Part shown: piece after piece, positions 44,462 to 51,084 of the stretch
Layout: each line of letters begins with the position of its first letter
Numbering within the stretch: position 1 is the stretch's first letter
Origin: an uncultured Acidobacteriota bacterium
Lineage (GTDB): Bacteria > Acidobacteriota > Terriglobia > Terriglobales > Acidobacteriaceae
Length of the DNA stretch: 51,084 nucleotides
Assembly: GCA_903832295.1 (NCBI GenBank)
Contig: CAILAZ010000053.1
Span: forward strand, 1-51,084
Reading direction: 5' to 3'
The notes under the pieces: model-generated
Seen by the model: the letters and a program-made list of their open reading frames with translations, nothing else
Databases searched by the model: none
Told to the model about the DNA's origin: nothing
Made by a program: the position numbers and the translations under genes

Positions 44462-44525
44462 CGCTTTCAGCTGGCGAATCAGAGATGCGGAATCACCCGC
44501 ACATCTGGGTCAATTTCCACACAAA

Positions 44526-44543
44526 TGTGGACTACGTCTTGCA
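44526..44543 (+). promoter_or_regulatory. Candidate sigma-54-like site upstream of hemA
   Basis: TGTGGACTACGTCTTGCA has GG-N10-GC and a perfect TTGCA at -12, but only TGG of the -24 element. It lies 120 bases before the chosen hemA start. Suggestive only. Confidence 0.3.
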
Positions 44544-44662
44544 CAAGCTACTCCCCCATGCTGTCTATTTAACTGAAACTACATAAGTTATATGAGTGCT
44601 TCTCCGGGCAAGGTTTGGCCCTCAATGTGCCACACACTACAGTGGAAGTAGGAGAGTTTTCC

Positions 44663-45949
44663 GTGGAACCGACACTGGTAGTCATCGGCATCAGCCTGCG
44701 CAGCGCCAAGCTGGCTATGCGAGAGCGCTTTTTGCTGAACGCCACCCAGAAGTCGGCAGCGCTCTCAGCCCTGGTGCGCTCGGATGCGATCGACGAAGTG
44801 ATTGTCCTCTCCAACTGTAATCGCACGGAATTTCTAGTCTGGACTCAGAATGCCTCCGAAGCGGCCAACTCGGTTCTTCGCTTCCTGACCCGCTCGACTA
44901 ATTTGAAATTACTGGAGTGGTCGAACTACTACAGGCTGGTAGGGGATGCTGCCGTGGCGCACGTCTTGCGGGTGACGTCCGGAATGGACTCAGCTGTGTT
45001 CGGCGAGGCGGAAGCAACCAACTCGATTCTTGCCGCCTGGCAACTGGCACAGCGCGCCAGCACAACGGGCCGCTTTCTGGACGCGCTGATGGCAAAGGCT
45101 TTCAGCGTGGCTGGCCGCGTCCGACAGGAATTGGGAGCTGCTTCCAATATGACCACCGTGGCTCAAGCGGCGGTCCTGGTTTGCCGCGAGGCGCTTGGCG
45201 ACCTTCGCCACCGGCGAATCGTAGTTCTGGGTGCAGGCCAGATGGCGCTGGCTGCCGTGAAGGAGTTTCAAGGCGCAGACGCGGGCGAAATCACGATCGT
45301 GAATCGAAGCTGGGACCATGCACTGCAACTGGCGAGGCAATGCAAGGTGAAAGCTTCCCATGCGGAGAGTCTCTGGGAACAGGTGCTCCGGGCCGACGTG
45401 GTGGTTTCCGCGGCCGCGCAGCGCGTACTGCTGACGCGCGAAGAACTCGAAATTGTTCTGCGCGAGCGCAAGGACAAGCAGTTAGTAGTGGTGGATACGG
45501 CTGTGCCTCGCACAATGGATCCGTCGATTCGTACTCTGGAAGGCGTTACGGCTCACGATCTCGATGACCTCTGCATGACCATGGACAAATTGGAAGCCCG
45601 GCAAGAGATGCTGCCCAGGGCTGAGCGAATCGTTGCTGAAGAAGCTGCTGGATTCCGCAACAAGCTCCTCTCGGAATCGATTGTGCCCACAATCTCTGCG
45701 ATGCGAGAGCGATTGGAAGTCATCTGCCAGCAGGAGATGGATCAACTGAAGGAACAGTTTGGACCGTTTACAGAGGATCAGGAACTTGCCCTGGAAGCGC
45801 TCTCTGCGCATATCACGCAGCGAATTTCCGCCGCTCTGGCGAGACAATTGAAAGAGCTACCGGGCCGTCCTGAGTTGACCACTGCAATCCAGCAACTCTT
45901 CCAACTGGAAGTCAGCAAGCCAATGGCGGAAGTGAAGCACTCCGACTGA
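44663..45949 (+). CDS. hemA: Glutamyl-tRNA reductase (HemA)
   Basis: A 428-residue enzyme that reduces glutamyl-tRNA to glutamate-1-semialdehyde, the first step of tetrapyrrole synthesis. The active-site cysteine is in LSNCNRTEF. The segment MDSAVFGEAEATNSI corresponds to the glutamate-recognition region, where most HemA proteins read S-x-V-x-GE-x-QI. The NADPH domain contains VVLGAGQMA, and the C-terminal dimerisation helix is present. The GTG at 44663, eight bases after GGAG, is favoured because it puts the mature N-terminus (EPTLVVIGISLRSA) at the usual position. It follows the cytochrome maturation and regulator genes, tying haem supply to cytochrome production. Confidence 0.93.
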   Translation: MEPTLVVIGISLRSAKLAMRERFLLNATQKSAALSALVRSDAIDEVIVLSNCNRTEFLVWTQNASEAANSVLRFLTRSTNLKLLEWSNYYRLVGDAAVAHVLRVTSGMDSAVFGEAEATNSILAAWQLAQRASTTGRFLDALMAKAFSVAGRVRQELGAASNMTTVAQAAVLVCREALGDLRHRRIVVLGAGQMALAAVKEFQGADAGEITIVNRSWDHALQLARQCKVKASHAESLWEQVLRADVVVSAAAQRVLLTREELEIVLRERKDKQLVVVDTAVPRTMDPSIRTLEGVTAHDLDDLCMTMDKLEARQEMLPRAERIVAEEAAGFRNKLLSESIVPTISAMRERLEVICQQEMDQLKEQFGPFTEDQELALEALSAHITQRISAALARQLKELPGRPELTTAIQQLFQLEVSKPMAEVKHSD

Positions 45950-46170
45950 CGCGCTTGTTTTGCTCTGAGCAAATCGCATCCGCGCTGGACAATCCCGAAA
46001 TTGAATCGTCGATCCATTTCTGCTGAAGCGGGAATGCGGCCCCCCTCGCCTGAGCCAACCTCTGGAGTACACCGGCTCATCTGCCGATTGAGCAATATAG
46101 GGATGAATCTCCTCCGCGCGAACAACAGCGAGCAGCAGCGGCGCGAAATTCAGATTCCCGGGAGGAAGAG

Positions 46171-46656
46171 ATGAAGCGCATAACTTTGCTGTGCATCCTG
46201 ATGATGAGTGTCTCGGCTCTCGCGCAGGCGCAAGGACAATGGTCGTTCAAAGGGACAGTTACAAAGATGCGGATGATCGACTGTTCTCCGCAGAGGAGCG
46301 TGATGGCTGCCATGTCCGGCATGCCGCAGATGGTGGTAAACACGTGCCCGGAATATACAGTAGTGAGCGACAAGGTGGTCTATGTAGTTGTCGGGAAGCA
46401 CGCCAATGAGTTCATTCCACTGGCGGAAAACGTGGACTTCCAGATTCGGAAGAACGAGTTGGTTACCTTGTCAGACGACGAGAAATCCCGGTCGCACTTT
46501 GTGATTCAGCAGATGACGATGAGATCCGAGTGGGATCGTGAAGAGGCGCGAAGAGAGAAAGAGAAAGATCCAGCAGCGAAGACGACGGAACGAAGCGTGA
46601 GTTACGAAACCCGAAACCCTGCGCTCACGTCCAGAACTTCCGCTGCAGTGAGATAG
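46171..46656 (+). CDS. Small secreted hypothetical protein
   Basis: A 161-residue protein with a clear signal peptide (cleavage near ALAQAQ). The mature part has two cysteines (DCSP and NTCP) that may pair, a beta-rich middle and a charged R/E/K-rich tail. No family recognised. GGGAGGAAGAG precedes the ATG at 46171. A terminator hairpin follows the gene. The 221-base gap between hemA and this gene holds a short inverted repeat TTTGCTC-T-GAGCAAA at 45959-45973. Confidence 0.75.
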   Translation: MKRITLLCILMMSVSALAQAQGQWSFKGTVTKMRMIDCSPQRSVMAAMSGMPQMVVNTCPEYTVVSDKVVYVVVGKHANEFIPLAENVDFQIRKNELVTLSDDEKSRSHFVIQQMTMRSEWDREEARREKEKDPAAKTTERSVSYETRNPALTSRTSAAVR

Positions 46657-46688
46657 GCGAGAGACCAGAACACGATAGACTGCAACGG

Positions 46689-46730
46689 CTCCCCGGAGCG
46701 CACCTCCATGCGCCCGGGGAGTCGTGTTTT
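46689..46730 (+). terminator. Rho-independent terminator
   Basis: CTCCCCGG pairs with CCGGGGAG, with an inner GCGCA/TGCGC stem and loop CCTCCA, followed by TCGTGTTTT. It ends the small secreted protein gene. Confidence 0.82.
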
Positions 46731-46931
46731 CTGCGGCAGTTCCGCGCGCGATGACGGACGAATCGCAGCGACACTGAAGAGTGTTTCATTTATCCCTGAA
46801 ACAAAATTGCGGTGTTCTGAACCGGACGCGGCGCGCTCCTTATTGGCGCAAACATTGGGTGAGGAAGGCAACAGTGAAGTTGATGGACGACTCGAAAGAA
46901 CCGTTCGCAGTGATGAACGGAGGAGTCCACC

Positions 46932-47858
46932 ATGCAACTCGCAGCTTCAGCACGAAACAGAAAGATCCTCTTTACACTGGTTGCGGCAACGATGCTGTGC
47001 GCTGCTCCGTTGCATGCTGCCGACGAAACCGGGTACACGATCCGGAGCAGCGTGAGTGAAGTGCGGCTTGCGTTTGCGGCCACTGATCCGCGGGGCAGCG
47101 TGGTGAAAACGTTGCGCCCGGCCGATGTCGCGATTGCCGACAATGGCGAGATCATCCGCCATTTCCGCAGCTTTCACGCAGCGTCGGAGAGCCCGCTGGA
47201 TCTGGTGATACTGATTGACGCGAGCGATTCCATGCGGTCGCAGTTACAGTCCGAGATCGATGAGGTGAAGAGTGTTGTCGAAGGCTCGACGTGGGGAGAG
47301 CGCGACAGGATTTCCATTCTGTCGTTTGGTGGACTGCGGCCTGTGCAGCTCTGCCTGCGCAATTGCAGCACGCAGACGGCGCAGGCAAAGCTGACAACAT
47401 TGCGTGCCTCCGGAGCGACGCCGTTGTATGACGCGCTGTTTGAGGGCGCGGAGATATTGAAGGATGGCCGCGATCCGGAGGCTCGTCCGGCGATGATTCT
47501 GTTTTCTGATGGCGTGGATACGAGCAGCATGAACACGATCTTCGATGCGGTGGAGGCGGCGCAGAACAGGCAGGCAGCGATCTACTGCGTGAACTCGCGG
47601 CCCAGGAAATCCGCGCCTTCGGGAGACATGGTGCTGGAACAGCTTGCGTGGAGCACGGGCGGGCTGAGCTTTGCGCCAGGGCAGAAGGTAGAGGAGGCTC
47701 TGAGGAAAGTGGTGGAAGATTTGAGGGGCGGATATGTGCTTACTTACGATCTTCCGGAGCAGACGGCGGGACAACACACGGTGCAGGTGCTGCCGACGAG
47801 CGATGCCCGGCTGCGGTTTCGTGCACGCCTGGCTTACGATGAGCGAGGTAGCGAGTAA
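46932..47858 (+). CDS. Secreted VWFA-related domain protein
   Basis: A 308-residue exported protein. A signal peptide covers about residues 1-33. The first part of the mature chain (about 40-80) is a beta-rich segment with RPADVAIADNGE. The von Willebrand A domain (about 92-290) has the metal-binding MIDAS motif DASDSMRS, a later threonine in ASGATPLYD, and FSDGVDTSS. This is the VWFA-related type that is abundant in acidobacteria, of unknown function. GGAGGAG precedes the ATG. The domain is complete. Confidence 0.88.
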   Translation: MQLAASARNRKILFTLVAATMLCAAPLHAADETGYTIRSSVSEVRLAFAATDPRGSVVKTLRPADVAIADNGEIIRHFRSFHAASESPLDLVILIDASDSMRSQLQSEIDEVKSVVEGSTWGERDRISILSFGGLRPVQLCLRNCSTQTAQAKLTTLRASGATPLYDALFEGAEILKDGRDPEARPAMILFSDGVDTSSMNTIFDAVEAAQNRQAAIYCVNSRPRKSAPSGDMVLEQLAWSTGGLSFAPGQKVEEALRKVVEDLRGGYVLTYDLPEQTAGQHTVQVLPTSDARLRFRARLAYDERGSE

Positions 47859-48114
47859 AGAACAGATTATTTCCAGGTTCTGGGCGGGCGGTTGCAAGAG
47901 GCTACAGGATTGGCGATCTGGATAATCGTTGAAAACGGTGTGTTGACTCCTTCCGGCAATGGTTGAGGGAGGTCCGGAACGATAGGCCAGGTGGTTATCG
48001 ATTTTGTGCGATTTGGGTAACTGAAAAGGAAATGGTGGGAGAGGCTGCCCGACGTTCCTGCCCGTGCCTGGCATGTGCGCTGTGCTGTGAACCACGGGGG
48101 CCTGACAGGCGTGC

Positions 48115-49158
48115 TCATCGTTTCACAACTGGCTGCATATTACCTACCGACTGAATCGTGGGAAAGCGGCGAGGCGAGGTGTCCTTTACTCGCAGCACGA
48201 TTCGCGTCCTGTAGTCTGTGCCTTCGATGTAGTCCTTGAAGAAGAGCTTCGTCGAATCCCCGCCAGAATAACCGGCTGCGGAAATAACGTAGCCACGGTA
48301 TTTGCCCGACGCACATCGGGGAATTGTTGCGGTCACTTTGTACGCATCCTCTTTTCCACGGGTCTTGCGTTCTTCAGTGCCGAGTGCGAAACCGATCAGG
48401 CGTTGGCTTTGCCGCCGGTCCGTTCTCTTCTCGTCACGAATGAAATGCAGGACGACGACCGTGAACTGTGGGTGTCTCTCGAACTTGATGAGGCACGCCA
48501 ATTTGTCGCCTTGATCATGCGTTCCACCACAAGGGCTCGGCCTGTTGAAGATCCAGCGGACGAGGTGAACGAGGTCTGCGGATGGCGACTGAGTGGCCGG
48601 TGCCGGATGGATATAACGGATACGGGGGAATGTGTTGGGTTCCGGTGGCTGCGTATGCGTAACTTCGGGGCTTCCACTGGGGGGAGCCTTTGCCGGCTCT
48701 GGAGCGGGCGAGTCATTTTCGATGATCAAGTCGAGCGGGTCCAGGTTCCGGTAATGCTGCCAATCGTCGCTGGTGCGGGCAATGATGCTGGAGAGTACAT
48801 AGGTGCCGGGCATGCAATCGGGAACAACTCCGCTGACGGCATAGGTGCGAGCGCTGATCTTTGTTGCATCTCTCAAAATCAGATTGCTGTAGGTGCCGTG
48901 CTGCCGGGGCTTCTCTTCGCCATGCAGATTGAATTGCACGGAGAGGCTGGTGAAGTCTGCGTCTGCTTCGAAGGAGACATAGCAGGTGATCCGCTCACCG
49001 GGGCGATGAGTTCCACCGCAGCTGGCTCGGTCGGCTGCTGCGTCGCCGCTCGCGGGGGTTCCTTGCGCAAGGCCCAGCAGGCTGAAGACGACAACAGTGA
49101 GGCCCAACAATCGCCGGGCAGGGGACTGAACCTTTGAGCATGGCATCGCAAGCCTCAT
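48115..49158 (-). CDS. Secreted hypothetical protein with an internally duplicated domain
   Basis: A 347-residue protein with signal peptide (hydrophobic LLGLTVVVFSLLGLAQG). The mature part contains two diverged copies of a module of about 100 residues, at about 45-150 and 210-330. Each begins CGGTH-x-x-G-x-x-x-x-C and later has a P-x-C-x-x-G-x-Y segment (VVPDCMPGTYVLS and TIPRCASGKYRGY), suggesting one or two disulphides per copy. A proline-rich linker joins them. No known family was recognised. ATGs at 49158 and 49146 are both possible. Confidence 0.78.
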   Translation of the reverse strand: MRLAMPCSKVQSPARRLLGLTVVVFSLLGLAQGTPASGDAAADRASCGGTHRPGERITCYVSFEADADFTSLSVQFNLHGEEKPRQHGTYSNLILRDATKISARTYAVSGVVPDCMPGTYVLSSIIARTSDDWQHYRNLDPLDLIIENDSPAPEPAKAPPSGSPEVTHTQPPEPNTFPRIRYIHPAPATQSPSADLVHLVRWIFNRPSPCGGTHDQGDKLACLIKFERHPQFTVVVLHFIRDEKRTDRRQSQRLIGFALGTEERKTRGKEDAYKVTATIPRCASGKYRGYVISAAGYSGGDSTKLFFKDYIEGTDYRTRIVLRVKDTSPRRFPTIQSVGNMQPVVKR

Positions 49159-49179
49159 GGTTAATCTGCGTCGATCCAA

Positions 49180-49914
49180 TGTTGGGTGCAGTATCTCACG
49201 ATCCGGATTTGGGAGTGGCGGGCTGGGGGAAGTGAAGCGAGGCTTACGAACCGTTCCACTACCGGACGGTTACTCCCCACCCTGCTCTTCCGCCGAACAG
49301 ATCGTCCCCTCCACTCCCATAAGCATCCACGGCACACCAGCTTCCAAGCCACTCTCTGTCTGCTCGGGCGACAAGCCAGTCTTGGATGTCACTGTTCCAT
49401 CAAGAAGCGGGAGCCACATCTCGTGGCCATTAAAGCGCTGCTGCGATGGGATGCGGGGGGCAGCAGGGTCAAATAGACCGAGGAACGGTTCGTCACTTCC
49501 ACGCGCGAGAATCGAGCAGGCGCGGGGAACTGGTGTCCATGAAGAGCAACCAGAGCATCAGGGGATTTCGCCGATGCCTCCTGCGATGTAGTCATAGGGG
49601 GTGCAGAGGGTAACAAGGTGAGGCGAGGAGGCGCGGCGTGAAATTTGAATCCCAAGCAAGGTGCAGTGGAAGCCGAAATAGACGAGGCTGTGGATGTGGA
49701 AAGGAAACAGGTTGGCGGTACCAGCGAGGCCGAACAGAGCGGCGATCAGCGAAAGGCTTCGACTTACGGGCAGGAAGGTTCCGGGCTTGCGAATGAATCG
49801 GTGGCGGTGCTTGCGCACCGCTCAAGGATTTCGCACGTTCGTGGAGCACAGGGGGCGCGGGGAAATCGATTTGTGGTTGGAAAGCTTGGAGCGGCAGAGG
49901 TGCGGTGGGCAGTG
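49180..49914. other. Gene-poor stretch, possible decayed coding remnant on the minus strand
   Basis: About 735 bases with no convincing gene. On the minus strand short open pieces (about 49558-49818, 49389-49655 and 49161-49352) lie in shifted frames; the first has a hydrophobic stretch with FPFHIHSLVYFGFH. They could be one frameshifted, degraded membrane protein gene. Low confidence; it may also be plain intergenic sequence. Confidence 0.35.
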
Positions 49915-50083
49915 GCTGGGATTCCTCACTTCGTTCGGAATGACAACCTCAAAAAAAAGGGAGCAAGAGCAAGGGCAAGGGCAAGGGCAAGGGCAGGAAC
50001 AAGAGCAAGAGCAAGGGCAGGAGCAAGAGCAAGAGCAAGGGCAAGGGCAAGGGCAAGGGCAAGAGCAAGGGCAGGAGCAAGGG
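49915..50083 (-). repeat. Composite intergenic repeat, copy C (inverted), with long hexamer tract
   Basis: Read on the minus strand it is a long CTTGCC/CTTGCT/CTTGCTC tract (50083-49961), a T run of eight (49958-49951), then a core with GTCATTCCGAAC and GGAATCCCAGC. The order is the same as in copies A and B, with a more diverged core. The hexamer tract here is about 123 bases and is the point where the sequence changes character. Reading it as Arg-Ala or Gln-Glu/Gly repeats is an artefact. Confidence 0.85.
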
Positions 50084-50294
50084 CGGGGGAGGCGGGCGGG
50101 GCTCTACTCGCGCGTGCCGGGGCCGCAGTGGATGCCCGGGTCCCCCGGCCGGCCCGCCACTCACGAGGTGGCTGCCGCGGGGGGCGTCGAGTCGGTGCCC
50201 CTGCTGACCAGATCCAAGTCTCGGTCCCGCCTCAGCCTTGAGGGACGGCTTGGCCAGGGCCCCGCGGCCTACCGGCCCCCACGCCCGCGCCGGC

Positions 50295-50482
50295 CCCTAA
50301 CAAGAGGCAGCCGGATTATATCGCTATGCTGCCTGCATCAGTGATGCTGCCTGCGCCAGTCCCTCACAAGAGGCAGCCGGCTGCAGTAGGCCTGCTGCCT
50401 CCATCAGTGCCTCACTAGAGGCAGCCGGCTGCAGTAGGCCTACTGCCTCCATCAGTCCCTCACAAGAGGCAGCCGGCTGCAC
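50295..50482. repeat. 48-bp tandem repeat
   Basis: Units begin at 50295, 50361, 50409 and 50457 with CCCTAACAAG, CCCTCACAAG, GCCTCACTAG and CCCTCACAAG, each followed by AGGCAGCCGG. An 18-base partial unit sits at 50343-50360. The period is exactly 48 between the full copies, which is 16 codons; the minus strand reads as a repeat of the type LLQPAAS-x-E-x-L-M-E-A-x-G. Confidence 0.85.
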
Positions 50483-50653
50483 CGCCTCGCCCGTCGGCCC
50501 GAACGGCGCTGCCGTCACCCGCCGCACCCGCCCCCTAAGAGCCGTCAGGCCCGCCTCGGTCAGGCCCCCCCTTGCGGCCTCGCGAGACCCCGTCCGCCCC
50601 CTCTTCACGCAGCCCCCCCCACCCCCCAATGCTAACCTCGCGGGCCACGGCAG

Positions 50654-50908
50654 GCGGACCTGCGGGAGGCGATGCTCACGCTGAGGGACGCGCTCACCGG
50701 GCCCGAGGAGCAGAAGGCGACCGCCGTGACGGCCGCGACGGGGACAGCGGCGGAGACGGGCGAGGGGCCGGAGGCGGGGTGGGGCGGGGAGGGGGCGGGG
50801 CTGGTGGAGCGGGCGATGGCGGCCATGAGCGCGGCGCTGGACAGGGTGGACACGGGCAACGAGACCGACGTGGAGGTGCGCGCAGCGCCCGGCCGGAGCA
50901 TCCCTGAG
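50654..50908 (+). other. Possible eukaryotic exon
   Basis: A C-rich tract with CTAAC (50632-50636) and CAG (50651-50653) resembles a branch point and 3' splice site. The 255 bases that follow are 85 codons open in one phase (ADLREAMLTLRDALTG at its start) and end before a GT at 50909. This pattern is weak evidence and the donor is not a good consensus. Confidence 0.25.
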
Positions 50909-50936
50909 GTCACGTGCCGTTACGTGACATGCCATA

Positions 50937-50963
50937 CTGACATATGTCAGGTCACGTGACCTG
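50937..50963. repeat. Two overlapping perfect palindromes with CACGTG boxes nearby
   Basis: CTGACATATGTCAG (50937-50950) and CAGGTCACGTGACCTG (50948-50963) are both perfect palindromes and share three bases. CACGTG also occurs at 50911-50916 and 50986-50991. Confidence 0.85.
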
Positions 50964-51015
50964 TTGAGGTCGCGGCACATGGCGTCACGTGATGTCCTCC
51001 TTCCCCTTGTCGTCC

Positions 51016-51042
51016 TCGCTATAGAGAGAGACCTTATAGCGA
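51016..51042. repeat. Inverted repeat near the window end
   Basis: TCGCTATA pairs with TATAGCGA across an 11-base purine-rich loop (GAGAGAGACCT). Outer GTC/GAC triplets extend it after one mismatch. Confidence 0.75.
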
Positions 51043-51084
51043 TGACAACCAGGAGTAAGCGACGACCCACTCGTCCCTTACTGC

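Larger units (their letters stand above)
50084..51084. other. Terminal segment of foreign character, probable chimeric join
   Basis: From the end of the hexamer tract to the window end the sequence is more GC-rich (many runs of C and G), lacks a bacterial gene with a ribosome binding site, and carries a 48-bp tandem repeat, intron-like signals and large palindromes. None of these occurs elsewhere in the window. The most economical reading is a mis-joined read or contig from another, perhaps eukaryotic, genome. A long minus-strand frame (50324-51070) crosses the whole segment but is low-complexity and unconvincing. Confidence 0.65.

Noticed and set aside
49961-50083. Open frames with Arg-Ala or Gln-Glu-Gln-Gly repeats across the hexamer tract
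   Set aside because: All frames of a six-base repeat are open; this is simple-sequence DNA and not a gene.
50295-50482. The 48-bp repeat as a CRISPR array
   Set aside because: Units are contiguous with no unique spacers, and no cas gene is present.
50324-51070. Minus-strand 248-codon frame in the terminal segment as a bacterial gene
   Set aside because: It is low-complexity (R, P, L, A-rich), runs across palindromes and a minisatellite, and has no ribosome binding site or domain.

Overview
The window looks like a chromosomal piece of an acidobacterium of the Terriglobia type, probably a metagenome-derived contig. The evidence is indirect: a high-GC genome with C-ending codons, a secreted S53 (sedolisin/kumamolisin) peptidase with Ig-like C-terminal repeats, a carboxypeptidase-regulatory/TPR secreted protein, a VWFA-related secreted protein, and dispersed intergenic repeats with the core GTCATCCTGAGCG. 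No rRNA, tRNA, CRISPR array, phage or transposase gene was recognised.

Layout. (1) 1-14.6 kb holds mostly plus-strand housekeeping genes: a DinG-type Fe-S helicase, small hypotheticals, a GNAT acetyltransferase, the 7-deazaguanine set queD-queE-queC, a TPR protein, folD, the S53 peptidase, an HtrA-like protease and a YjbR-like protein. (2) 14.7-20.2 kb is a tightly packed minus-strand cell-surface sugar operon: NAD-dependent epimerase, TPP enzyme, NeuB-like synthase, GT2 glycosyltransferase, GtrA flippase. (3) 20.4-23.1 kb carries gamma-glutamyltransferase and a TIM-barrel sugar-phosphate isomerase. (4) 23.3-38.3 kb is the main point of interest, a multihaem cytochrome/outer-membrane barrel locus. 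It encodes cytochromes with 16, 4, 4 and 11 canonical haem motifs (plus one CX3CH motif), two NHL beta-propellers, a parvulin-type chaperone translationally coupled to a 641-residue beta-barrel, and two paralogous membrane-anchored TPR proteins at its two ends. (5) 38.7-45.9 kb holds system II cytochrome c maturation (ResB, CcsA), a histidine kinase with an NtrC-type sigma-54 activator, and hemA. A strong sigma-54 promoter match lies just upstream of resB. (6) 46-49.2 kb has secreted hypotheticals and a VWA protein.

Regions 4 and 5 read as one working unit: hemA supplies haem precursor, ResB/CcsA attach haem, the TPR proteins may assist assembly, the parvulin folds the barrel, and the cytochromes, barrel and propellers would form a trans-envelope electron conduit controlled by the two-component pair. 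No inner-membrane quinol dehydrogenase is present, so the entry point for electrons is not visible here.

The last kilobase (about 50,084-51,084) does not look like the rest. It starts inside a hexanucleotide repeat, is richer in GC, has a 48-bp tandem repeat, an intron/exon-like stretch and large palindromes. It is most likely a chimeric join to foreign, perhaps eukaryotic, DNA. The plus strand is C-rich from 1 to about 14.6 kb whatever the gene orientation, and G-rich after about 20.4 kb, so a GC-skew switch falls in or near the sugar operon.
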